In this document: positions 32,779-43,201 of the stretch, piece by piece | How positions within the stretch are numbered: position 1 is the stretch's first letter | Layout: the number at the start of each line of letters is the position of its first letter | DNA from: Adiantum capillus-veneris | Lineage: Eukaryota > Streptophyta > Polypodiopsida > Polypodiales > Pteridaceae | Assembly: GCA_014529385.2 (NCBI GenBank) | Contig: CM043963.1 | Coordinates: forward strand, 1,804,001 to 1,864,000 | Length of the DNA stretch: 60,000 nucleotides | Direction: 5' to 3' | Position numbers and translations under genes: made by a program | Notes under the pieces: generated by a model | Databases searched by the model: none | What the model was told of the DNA's origin: nothing | What the model saw: only the letters and a program-made list of their open reading frames with translations

Positions 32779-32924
32779 TCAACTGAAATCTCACTCTGTG
32801 AGGTGCAAATCTTGAAGCTGGTTAGGTTGATCTAGCTTCGCCTGCCTTCTTCGCCGACCTTGCCTTGCAATGTTCCCCTCTCACCTGGTCCATTAGTCCT
32901 TGGTCTAGTCCTTTCTCGCCCTGA

Positions 32925-33085
32925 TCCAACTTATCCTCGTCCCTGGTCTAGACCTCCTCGACCCTGGTCTAGTCCTCCTCGTCCTGGTCTAGACCTCCTC
33001 GACCCTGGTCTAGTCCTCCTCATCCCTGGTCTAAACCTCCTCGACCCTGGTCTAGCCTTCCTCGTCCCTGGTCTCGTCCTTGGTC
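32925..33085 (+). repeat. Minisatellite in element E leader
   Basis: About eight copies of an 18-20 bp unit like CCCTGGTCTAGTCCTCCTCG. The open frame across it encodes only a PRPGLDLLDPG-type repeat and is not considered a gene. Confidence 0.9.
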
Positions 33086-34801
33086 CAGCCGAGTCTAGTC
33101 ATTTACCTGGTTGGTTTGGTGGAGTCTAGACCTGTCACAAGTTTCTTGGCCAAACTTGGTTGGACTGGTGGTCACTGCATGACACATACAAGGAGGTCAG
33201 TTGAGCGTCAAAGCCCACTACTGAGCCCTCTGAAGTACTACCACAGAAGACGACCTTTGACACCTTGTAGAAATCCTTCAACCTCATCACCTATACCTCC
33301 ACATATCACATCACCCATTCCTTCATCAGGTTCCCCATCTTCTCGATCACCTTCTCCAGAAAAGCTCTCACCCATTCCTTCATCATCAGGTTCCCCATCT
33401 TCGCGATCACCTTCTCCAGAAAAGATCTCTCCTATTCTGCTACAGCAAGCTATTGTGCAACAGACTCAGCAAGGAATCATGGAGCCACTAGCTAGTGTTT
33501 TGGCCAAGGTGAACATCAAGTTCCCTACCTTCAAAGGGCTTTCTTCAGAAGATGCTGACGACCATGCAAGAAGATTTGTATCTCTCTGTAGGGGACGTGG
33601 GCTGAACAAAGAAGATGCTTACTTGGCACTATTTCCATCCACCGTGGATGGCCTAGCAGATAAATGGTACAGCCAATTTGCAGAGAACCATTTTGCAACT
33701 TGGGCAGCCTTAAAACAGCAGTTCTGTGCAGCTTTCAGGCCGGGTGACTACCAAGAGAAGGTGTTGGATGAGTTGGCCAACATGGTGCTCAAGCCTGAGG
33801 AGACTTTTGTGGAGCTTATGACTAAAACTAAGTCACTGGTGGCCAAGCTTCCCCAACAACCCGGTGAATTCGTGGTTAAAAAGTGGGTGGAGAAGGCGCT
33901 TCCCAAAACTTCTCAGCAAAAACTCCGAGAGAGTCTCCGACCCGACGCCACTCTCAACGAGTTCATCGCAGCTGCTACTAGAATAGAGGGGGCTAGGAAG
34001 CTCTTCAACAACTCTCCTCAAATAGATACTCCCTCTGTGTTCTCGGAAGGTAGTCCTACTGATCCTTTAACTTCTTTACGCAGGGAACTGGAATCCCTAA
34101 AGCTACAACGAGCTCTTCAAGAGGAGAGGTCCTTCTCTCTTAGACAAGAGAAGCCTACACATAATGAGGCATTGGAACAGATTAAGCGCGAGTTAGAAGA
34201 GCTCAAGTGTCAGCAAGAGACTAAGGCTATGGTTTGGTGTAGCTCATGCCGCTCTCCAGGGCACCCCCTACAGGAATGCCCCCTTCGGGTTTACTCCCAC
34301 TTCTGTGAAAACTCTGGACATGAGGATAAGGATTGTTACTACCTCAAGGGATTGCGACAAATACAGCAAAATATTGGTCCTTCTCTCCAACAAGGGCTAG
34401 CACCTGCATCCAACATGGTCTCACCCTATGGCCATCAAAACGAGTTTCCTCCTCTGCTGACAACACCCCCTATGCAGCAAGGTATGCACAACAACTTTGC
34501 ACCCTACAGCTTTTATCATGCCAGTACTCCCTCAGTTCCCCAAAGTTTCTACACCTCAGCCTCCAACTCCATGCAGCAACCACCTCGTCCCACGTTTTGT
34601 CCTTTCAATCGGCCCATACTGTGCTACAGATGCGGAGAATATGGGCATTATCAGAGCAAGTGTCCTTTACCCGAGGGGTCCCCTCCTTGTCGTCATTGCC
34701 CTTATTCGAAGGATCACTACAGTAAGGATTGTCCCAAGCAAAGGGCATCCACGTCTTCAGGCTCACTCAGAACCAGCCCGAATTCACCTTTCCGAAGATA
34801 A
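33080..34801 (+). CDS. Element E gag with multiple zinc knuckles
   Basis: An intact 573-codon frame. A Ser/Pro-rich N-terminus contains a 57-60 bp internal repeat (about 33310-33425, PSSGSPSSRSPSPEK). The capsid core is at about 33510-33800 (FPTFKGLSSEDADDHARRF, LADKWYSQFAENHFATWAAL, QQFCAAFRPGDYQEKVLDEL). Nucleocapsid motifs are CSSCRSPGHPLQEC, the incomplete CENSGHEDKDC, CYRCGEYGHYQSKC, and CRHCPYSKDHYSKDC, giving three full knuckles and one partial. The start could be any early Met; 33080 is the first in frame and 33179 an alternative. It overlaps the pol frame by up to 73 bp in the -1 register. Confidence 0.87.
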   Translation: MVQPSLVIYLVGLVESRPVTSFLAKLGWTGGHCMTHTRRSVERQSPLLSPLKYYHRRRPLTPCRNPSTSSPIPPHITSPIPSSGSPSSRSPSPEKLSPIPSSSGSPSSRSPSPEKISPILLQQAIVQQTQQGIMEPLASVLAKVNIKFPTFKGLSSEDADDHARRFVSLCRGRGLNKEDAYLALFPSTVDGLADKWYSQFAENHFATWAALKQQFCAAFRPGDYQEKVLDELANMVLKPEETFVELMTKTKSLVAKLPQQPGEFVVKKWVEKALPKTSQQKLRESLRPDATLNEFIAAATRIEGARKLFNNSPQIDTPSVFSEGSPTDPLTSLRRELESLKLQRALQEERSFSLRQEKPTHNEALEQIKRELEELKCQQETKAMVWCSSCRSPGHPLQECPLRVYSHFCENSGHEDKDCYYLKGLRQIQQNIGPSLQQGLAPASNMVSPYGHQNEFPPLLTTPPMQQGMHNNFAPYSFYHASTPSVPQSFYTSASNSMQQPPRPTFCPFNRPILCYRCGEYGHYQSKCPLPEGSPPCRHCPYSKDHYSKDCPKQRASTSSGSLRTSPNSPFRR

Positions 34802-37284
34802 ATTTGATTACTGTGAACACCGTGCCTCAACCTTCACCTGCTACTCATGTGGTTAAGCCTCTGCAAGTGGAGGAGCCTGCTGGTGTCCTTACTCGGGCAC
34901 AAAGAGCTGCTCTTGGTCTCAGTCTACCCACAGGTCCACCTCGCCAGTCTCCACTTCCTCAATCTAGTCTACCTGACCCAAAGGACAAGTCCTTCCCAAT
35001 TGCTCAGAGCAAACCAACTTCCTTGTTATCTGACATTGATGGAGCCTTCTTAGAAGCAGTGGCTGAATTGGAACAGATTAAGTTCCCAAAAGGAGCCCAG
35101 TTCGAAGGCGCCAAGCCCACAGCAGAAGCCATCTTGAAAAATACTTTTCAGCAGGTGTCACTATACGACATGCTAAAGCTTGACGCAACACTTAGAAGTG
35201 ACACCCTGTCAGTCATTCAGTCTCTGTACCCAAGGGCTGGGCCTAGTGGCGGGCACCTCCCTGTACAGCCCTCAGAGTCTTACTTGATTTCCTATCCAAC
35301 TGCTCCTCTCACCGATTATAAAAGTCCTCGTCTCACTGTATCTATTCTTGGACAGCAGCTATCCGGCGTCATCGTTGATGGTGGATCTAGAATCAATTTG
35401 ATGCCCGAATTCACTATGAGGGCCTTAGGTCTACAGCCTACCCGACCTGCTCCTTTCACTGTTACATTGGCTGATCAAAGAACAGTCTACCCAGTGGGCA
35501 TAGTCGACATGGTGCCTCTGAAGGTACAAGATTTCACTTTTGATTTGGATTTTGTGGTAGTTCATCTTCCCCAGGTAGAGGGAGGTTATCCCTTGCTGAT
35601 TGGTAGGCCATGGTTGCGACATACGAAAGCACTTCATGACTGGGGAAACGACGCCATGTGGATACATACCCCTGGCTCTCCAATGCAACAAATTCGTCTC
35701 GAAGGTGGCATGGATGCAGTCGTTCAGCATAGCTCTTTGTCAGTAGAGTCCAACCCTGACTTGGAACAGTCGGTCCCTCCTGATGGGTCCGATGAAGACT
35801 TACTGCAGTGGTTAGAAGCTACATCTTCGATGCCATGCTATGTAGTATCTCTTCAACCCTTGACAACAGATTCACCCTCTTCCCCTGATCCTACACTTGA
35901 AGCCAGTAATCCCAGTCAGCCAAGTGCGCCAGAACCATGTGGGCCAGTCTCTAATGACCATCCTTCAAAGGGTCCATTGATTGAAACCATCGGCCTGGGT
36001 GAGCCTATAACCCACCATAGAAGGGGGAAAAAGTCTCCCTTGCAAGAGTTGGCCAACATCCCACTTCCCTCCTTAATCTCTATTCCATCTGAATCTCCAC
36101 CCATGCCGGAGCACTTTGAGGTATCTGAGGATTTACCATTCGCAAAGCTTCCATCAGGTGGGTTGCAGGAAGAGTATGCTGATTTCAACATTGATCAAAC
36201 GCCAGCTCATAATGTCCAGAAGCTCACAGAGGCGCCATGGTCTTCTATCCCTGACGCAGCCCTGCCCACTGTACTGCCTGACCCAGTCAGAGAGGTCAAC
36301 CTAGGCGGCCCTAACAACCATCAGCCCATCTTGTTAGCCGCTTGGTTATGGGATCATCCCGCTATACTCAACCAAGTAATCTCTTTCATGCACTCTTTCA
36401 AGGATGTGTTTGCCTGGTCTTACCACGATTTGGAGGGAATTCGAGCACAGCTAGGAGTCCACACAATTCCTCTGGTTGAGGGGGCTAAGCCAATCAGAGG
36501 AAGGGCTTACAAACTGAATCCCAAATATGCAGAAGCAGTCAAAATCGAGTTGGAGAAAATGCAAGAAGCAAGTATTATTGTACCAGTAGAGCACTCAGAA
36601 TGGTTGTCCCCTATGGTTATTGCCCCAAAGAAGCAATCCAACAAAATTCGAGTTTGCATCGACTACCGAGCTCTGAATAAGGTCACAATACCGGATGGAT
36701 TTCCAACCGCTTTCACGGAGAGAGTCCTTGAAGATGTCGCTAGCCATGTACTGTATAGTTTTATGGATGGGTTCAGTGGCTACAATTAGTTAGGAATACA
36801 TCCTGACGACCAAGTCAAAATAGCTTTTGTAACTCCCAGGGGTATTTTCATCTATACTAGAATGTATTTTGGGCTTAAAAATGCACCGCCTTCTTTCAAT
36901 TGCATAGTATATCTCATCTTTTGTCCTCTGCTTACTGATCACCTTCGCATATTCATGGACGACTTTTCCACCTTCGCGGGTGCTCAATGTTCAACCCTAG
37001 TAGAAAATCTAAAGGAGCATCTTGCTCAGCTCTCTACAGTCTTCCTCAGGTGCAGAGAGGCACGTTTGAAGCTCAATCCGAACAAGTGTCATTTTTTGGT
37101 CACAGAGGGCACACTGTTGGGCCATGTGGTGTCTGCTCAAGGTTTAGCACCTGACCCAGAGAAGATAGTGGCCATCTTGAAGTTACCTCCTCCCATAAAT
37201 CCCAAAGGTGTTCAGAGCTTTGTGGATCACACCGGCTATACGTATGTATGCACAGGTGGCTCAACCATTGACCCGGCTCACTAG
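34729..37284 (+). pseudogene. Element E protease and reverse transcriptase (one internal stop)
   Basis: The frame opens inside the end of gag, one register back. Protease active site VDGGSRINLMPEF is at about 35375-35415, with LLIGRPWLRHTKALHDW downstream. A long linker leads to RT: MHSFKDVFAWSYHDLEGI, ASIIVPVEHSEWLSPMVI, VCIDYRALNKVT, DGFSGYN. A TAG at 36787 replaces the glutamine usually following GYN. RT continues in the same frame with YFGLKNAPPSFNCI and the catalytic box FMDDFSTFAG (about 36955), then the thumb LLGHVVSAQGL. The frame is lost near 37240, where a few residues are missing. Confidence 0.9.
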
Positions 37285-39067
37285 TGTTGTTGTTCCCTTC
37301 CAGTGGTCTACACCAGAGGATGAAGCATTTTCATACCTCAAAAAACACCTCACTGAAGCGCCCATTCTAGTTGCCCCGGATTGGGCCCTACCTTTTCATG
37401 TGCATACTGATGTGAGTCTGCTGGCTGTGGGTGCTGTGCTGACTCAGCCTAGCAAAGAATTCAACTTGGATCGCCCTGTACATTATGCAAGTTGCCTACT
37501 CACCAAAGCAGAGCGCAACTATAGCACCACAGAGAGGGAAGGTTTGGCTATAGTATATGCTCTACACAAATTTCGGCACTATTTGCTAGGGGTCCACTTC
37601 ACAATTATTACTGATCACCATGCCTTGCGCTATCTGCTTAATAAACCACAGGTCGCAGTTCGAGTATGGCGATGGCTCCTGCTATTCCAAGAGTTTGATT
37701 TTGAAGTGGTACTCCATCCTGGTAAGCAACATGTAATGGTTGACCACCTCTCTCGCATTCACACAGGTGAAGAAGCTACCGGAATTGCGGACGAGTTTCC
37801 CGATAGCAGTCTTTTTAAGATAGATACAACACCGGAATGGTACGGCGAGGTCTTACATTTTCTATCTACTGGGCTGTACCCAGAGAATGCATCTCCACTG
37901 CAGAAGAGGAGATTGCTGTTGAAGTCCAGGCCTTTCACTTTGATTGGGGGCCAGCTCTATAAATCGGGACCAGATGGTGTGCTGAAGCGTTGTGTCTCGC
38001 CTCATGAGGTGAAGCATATTTTGGAGTATGCCCACACTGGTCCCACTGGTGGCCATTACCCTGGTCACATCACTGCCCAGAAGATTCTACAGAGTGGTCT
38101 GTGGTGGCCCTACATTTTTAAGGATGCAATAGAATATTCTAAGGTTTGTGATGTGTCCCAGCAATGTGGGCCGAAGCCGAGTAAGCAATCCAACCGTCCT
38201 CTGCAGGTCTCGATGGCGTGGCTGCCTTTTGAGAGATGGGGTTTGGACTTTGTGGGACCAATATATCCCTCGGCTCAACCAGGTAATCGCAAATATCTGC
38301 TAGTGGCTATAGACTATGCAACAAAGTGGGCAGAGGTACTAGCGACAGTAGATTGCACTGGCAATACAGTGGCCAAATTTTTATATGAAAATATTTTATG
38401 CCGATTTGGCTGTCCCTTGGAGATCACCAGTGATAGGGGCAGTCATTTTGTCAATGACATGATCTCAACTTTGCTGGAAAATTACAAGATTTTTCACCGC
38501 AAGTCGTGCTCTTATTACCCTAGAGCCAATGGGCAAGCCGAGAGCACCAACAAGGTTCTAATCGCTCTCTTACGAAAAGCATGTCATCTCCATCCAGCAT
38601 TGTGGGCTCAGACTATGCACGGCACTCTTTGGGCATACCGCACATCTTTTAAAGCAACAACGAATCACACTCCTTTTCAACTCGATTTTGGTTTGGAAGC
38701 CATAGCTCCATTTGAGTTCAACTCCGGATCCCCAAGGGTGGTCAGTCTGCGTGCAAGTTGGGGAATGGAAGCTGCTTCTATGTCCCGTCTTACCTTATTG
38801 GATGAAAGCCGCCTTTTAGCTTCCCATGCTCTGCAAGCGGAGCAACTTCGTTGCACAGCGTGGCATGATCGCCACCTCAGAAAGGCGAAAATAACGCAAG
38901 GCACATTGGTGCTACTCTATCAGGAAAAATATTTGAAGAAAGCAAAGAAGTTGGTTCCAGCTTGGCAAGGGCCCTTCGTGGTGGAAGAGATTCTGCCACA
39001 TGGGGCTGTCCAGTTAGTCACCCTGACAGGAGTTCCTTTTGCCACTGGTAAACGGATCCAGGATTAA
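37208..39067 (+). pseudogene. Element E RNase H and integrase
   Basis: A 619-codon frame, shifted from RT. RNase H at about 37395-37770 has its acidic residues in HTDVSLLAVG, TTEREGLAIVYALHKFRHY, ITDHHALRYLL and VDHLSRI. The integrase zinc region (about 38010-38160) has HTGPTGGHYPGH, but one cysteine of the C-x2-C is changed (CDVSQQCG). The catalytic core keeps WGLDFVGPIYP, ITSDRGSHFVND and GQAESTNKVL (D, D, E). The tail has LVPAWQGPFVVEEILPHG. No chromodomain follows, as expected for the Tat group. It would be nearly functional but for the upstream frameshift and the cysteine change. Confidence 0.9.
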
Positions 39068-40404
39068 ATGCTATCACTAGCCCTAATCATATACAAAGCT
39101 AATGATGATAGCCGTCTCACCACCACATGATTATCAACTCCCAGCTCGGTATTTCTCTAGGGCTTCCATCTTCATCTCTTCTCCAAACTTCATCATGGCA
39201 ATTCTGATCTTGGAAAACTCCCCTCGTTTCGCTGATGCATTATTTATTGTTCTGACTCTGTCTCTGCTACATCTTGTTCTTGTGATTTTCAAATTCAAGT
39301 ATCATTTAATAGCCATTTTGATTATGGGATAGTGTTCGAAGATTAAAGCAGCTCAACTGCATCTCCCTTTTTCGTCTCTAACTTAATTTTAATCTCTATC
39401 TCTCACAGCATTTATATCTAGATCTTTCTCTCCTCCGTGTTCCTTCCTTATCTACCGTAGTGTTCCCTCGCTCAATCAATATCTAGCATCTTTTAACTTC
39501 CCCATGTTCTCTCCTCAGCTATGTTCCTTGGCTTAAATGAGTACCACGTAACCCTGCGATAAGAATCGGCCCAGATTCTTAAATTCCCTCACTTTTTCCC
39601 TTATCTACACCTCATCCTAGCCAGTAATTTCCCCCGCCCTTTTTCCACCTATTGCACCCCTAGACCACCCCTCTTGACCACCCCTCTTCAGCCCTCAACC
39701 TCGCCCCACACCCTGTCGACACCTCGCCTCAGCCCTTCAAAATTCGCCCCAGCAGAGTTCACCACTTCCTTGCTCAGCAAAATTTTCCCTGCTTAATTTG
39801 TATGGACTCGTCCTTGCCCTATTTTTTGGATTCGGCCCTACCCTCTACCCTCTCTCCCCTAACCTATACCTCTCGCCCCTACCCTCCCACTCTCGCCCCT
39901 ACCCTCTCCCAGCACCCTACCCTCTACCCTCTCGCCCCTAACCTATACCTCTCGCCCCTACCCTCCCACTCTCCCCCTCTCACCCCTACCCTCTATCTCT
40001 TGCCCCTATCCTCTCCCAGTACCCCTCTCGCCCCTAACCTTCTATCTCTCGCCCCTACCCTCCCACTCTACCCCTCTCGCCCCTACCCTCTATCTCTCGC
40101 CCCTACCCTGCCCAGCAACCCCTCTGGCCCCTACCCTACCACTCTCGCCCCTATCCTCTCCCAGCACCCCCCTCGCCAATATCTCTCAGAACCCCTCGCC
40201 CCTACCCCTCCACTCTCGCCCTACCCTCTAACAGCACCCCTCTCGCCCCTACCCTCTACCCACCCAATTGCGCCCCTGCCTGCCTGTCTTTTTTGGTTTG
40301 AAGTAGACCCTACCTAAATTACTCACCCCAGCCTAACAAAATTGCCCTTCTTTCTAGCCTCTGCCTAGTCCAATCCCAAACGTTTTGCAGACCAAGACAC
40401 CACC
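39068..40404 (+). other. Element E spacer with CTCGCCCCTACC-type minisatellite
   Basis: Non-coding pyrimidine-rich sequence. From about 39835 to 40270 variations of CTCTCGCCCCTACCCTC repeat at irregular spacing. The 171-codon proline/leucine-rich frame there is a by-product of the repeat. Confidence 0.75.
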
Positions 40405-42561
40405 ATGGCAGGGGGTAGCAAGCAGGAGAAACAGCAAGAAGGAAGTAGCAAGAAAAAGGTAGAGCTGAAGAGGAGGAAAGCTCTGGTTGAAGAATCAGAG
40501 AGCGAAGCAGATGAAGTATCTGCAAGCAGCAGTAGCCATGACATAGATGACTTTACCTCCAGTGACCCAAGTGATGAGAGCTACAAAGCAGACTCAGCAG
40601 CATCTGATGATTCAGATGTAAATTCCGAGTCAGGTGCTTCCAGTGATTAGGAGGAACATTCAAAAGTGGCGCAGAAAAAAGAAAAGCAGCAAATCATCAC
40701 TCATGAAATCAAGAGGCCTGCTTCTTCAAAAAATCGCACAGCATTCTCATTACATTTTCATATGCAGCAACCTCGACCATCTCTCAGTGAGGTGCTTTCG
40801 ACTGCTCAGCTACACACTCTGGGCCTCACAGCATTGGCTGATGCAAATTTACCTGATATTGTTCCAGCAGAACTAATACATCAACTGTTGAAAAACTTTC
40901 CAAAGGTCCGGGGCCACAAGCTAACAGCTACAAGGCTTGGCCATGCCATGGGTATGACCAACTTTCCAGCTGTGAAGTCTACTACTCGCACTTTCTCTTT
41001 GTTGACCAAGGATGCGACAATTCAAGCATGTCAAGAGCTATTGAGCTCGGATTACCCAAATTATGAGCGAAACAGACGGCTTCTCGCAATCTTCAGGTAT
41101 TACTTTCTGGCTCGGGATGCCAAAGAAGACAAGGTAAAAACAGATATTCTCACTACATTCTCCCACTGCACCGGGCTATACTGTTTAATCCACACTATCC
41201 CATGTGGATTCCACCAAATTCTCTTCAGCTCTTTGCAGTCTAGGGCTAAAAGATTTCGAGCCCAAGTGCAGTCTGTGCAGTTAAGTTTTAGATGTTTTGC
41301 GGCACCTCTCTTGGCATGGATCATAAACATACCTATTAACATAAATGAAGTGGATGAGGAACAGGGAACCTCGAAAGGGAAAAGGAAAACCATGAGCATG
41401 CAGGTTGACCCCACAGTCACCAAGAAAAAGAAGGTCAAGGCGAAAGTGGTGAAGGATACAGTGAAGTCTCTACTCTCCTTGCCAGTTTCTGAGAGCCAGC
41501 AGACTAGGGTACATCTTCAGCATCATACGTCTACTTCTACACCTGGTTCTGCTATGCCGGCACCAGTGTCTACTGCCGCTCCTCAGGGCAGGATGGCCAC
41601 TTCACCCATACAGGATCCTCTTCCTTCTTCTCCCATCGTCACTCATACACCGGTCAACATATCACTCGCTCCAACTACAACAACAACCTCCAAGGCACCT
41701 ACTACACCAAGTGTCCCTACTTCTAGCTCGCCGGCTGTGCCACCAACTGTACCTACTTCTAGCTCGCCGGTTGTGCCACCAACTGTACCTACTTCTAGCT
41801 CGCCGGCAGTGCCACATGTGCGCCCTCCATCTGAGGGATCTTCAGGTGGGACCGACTCCACTTCTCTGTTTCAGCTTTCAGAGAAGTTGCTTCAGGACTC
41901 CAGAGCTGCTATTGCCAGCATCGAGTTAGGCGCGAAGCAGCTAGCTGCAACCCACCAGCATCACTCCGCCACATACGCAGCTATGGAGGGATCTCTACGA
42001 GTTGCCGAGAGTGCCATCGCAGATCGAGATGCAACGATTTTTGCACTACAGTAGGCATTGAAGATAAAGTCGAGGATTATTAATGACCTAAAAGCACAAG
42101 TGCAGGGATTTCAAGAAATGCTTATGTATGATAATAGGCCTACCCAGGCTCCTGTGGGATATGGATGGACTGGGCCAAGGATACAGGTCTAGAATCTAGC
42201 AGGCTTTGTAGCGCCAACAAGTCCCTCTCAGCAGTTCATGGGACACTACCCACAGCCCCAGTTCCAGTACTTCACTCAGCAGGGGTCTCAGGTCCAGATG
42301 CCACACATGCAGAGCCAGAGTGTTCCTTGCTGTGACGGTGTTGCTGGTGCACACCGCCATGGTTGCGTTACTAGGCGTCCGGAGTTCACTTCAGGGCAGG
42401 TGCTCCCATCCGTTGTGCAGCAGATGGCTGCTACATCCATAGGAAAATAGATTATGCAAAGCACAGTACAGCAACCGCATAGTTACACTATCGATCTGAT
42501 GGCTCCTCCTGATCCGGATACTTCTGAAGCAACAGTGGCGACGACACTTTCCCTTGGGTGA
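40405..42561 (+). pseudogene. Element E additional ORF downstream of integrase, interrupted by four TAG codons
   Basis: One frame runs 40405-42561 (about 718 codons), ending TGA, and is interrupted only at 40648, 42052, 42190 and 42448, each time by TAG. The acidic/basic, Ser-rich N-terminus (VELKRRKALVEESESEADE) leads to a globular region (LHTLGLTALADANLPDIVPA, KVRGHKLTATRLGHAMGM, RRLLAIFRYYFLARDAKED) resembling the plant transposon-protein domains often seen in extra ORFs of Tat/Ogre elements. A Pro/Ser/Thr-rich linker with 45-bp repeats (41710-41815) follows, then a helical ATHQHHSATYAAMEGSLRVA stretch and a Gln/Pro-rich tail. Function unknown. Confidence 0.72.
41710..41815 (+). repeat. 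45-bp tandem repeat in element E additional ORF
   Basis: TACTTCTAGCTCGCCGG recurs at 45-bp spacing, encoding a 15-residue PTVPTSSSPAVP-type repeat; in frame. Confidence 0.9.
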
Positions 42562-42667
42562 CAGGATTGTGCTCTTACCCTACCTTTCATTGTACATATA
42601 GTTAACTTTTGCAGTTTCATTCAGTTTTGGCTCACCGAGACGGTGACCAGTCTTGTGGCGGGCAACC

Positions 42668-43201
42668 TGTAGCAGGCTACAGTGTCACTTTCTCAGGACA
42701 CAGTTACAGTTAGTACAGTTGGTCTGGTCTGTTCACACTGGACGGACACGTGGCAGGGATACGGATGGTGGCCTAGTGGATATGTGGCCAGGTCACACTT
42801 AGCTGGCTAACATTTATGGGCCGTTGGTGGCTCTTTATGATTGTATCTATGAGTAGTAGCCATTGGGTCATTATCATTATCTTATCTTTACGTAGTCGTC
42901 TACAAAGAGTCCTAGACGGAGCACATTAGCACCATCCCTGCACATCTGAGCCTCGACAACCCCATTGTACCTGTGAGTCCTAGGCTGGAGCTGAGAGTGC
43001 TGCCACGCCAGAGTCTGTACACGGTTCTTTGAGCTAGTCGAGTCCACATGTTCTGGTCCACTGTTGTGTCTCTATTGTTATCCATTGTTTCTGTGTTTCA
43101 TTCTGTTTGAGAGAGTTCCATTTGTTGGAGTGAGATTGTCTCGCACATTGCACTGAGGGGCACCCACACTGTAGAGAGCACGACATATTATCCGCGCTAC
43201 A
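42668..43201 (+). repeat. 3' LTR of element E (534 bp)
   Basis: Gap-free match to the 5' LTR. Preceded by GTGGCGGGCAACC, a weak purine tract. Confidence 0.96.

Larger units (their letters stand above)
32213..43201 (+). mobile_element. Element E: complete Tat-like Ty3/gypsy retrotransposon with an extra 3' ORF
   Basis: LTRs of 534 bp (32213-32746, 42668-43201) begin TGTAGCAGGC and end CGCGCTACA, flanked by perfect ATTGG duplications (32208-32212 and 43202-43206). Order on the plus strand: gag with several zinc knuckles, protease, RT, RNase H, integrase, a 1.3-kb repeat-rich spacer, then an additional ORF. An extra ORF downstream of integrase and a large size (10,989 bp) suit the Tat group. 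It is the best preserved retroelement here but has an in-frame TAG in RT, a frameshift before RNase H and stops in the extra ORF. Confidence 0.95.

Noticed and set aside
32860-33129. 89-codon frame upstream of element E gag
   Set aside because: Translation of the 18-20 bp minisatellite (PRPGLDLLDPG-type), not a domain.
39802-40317. 171-codon proline/leucine-rich frame in element E
   Set aside because: By-product of the CTCGCCCCTACC-type minisatellite.
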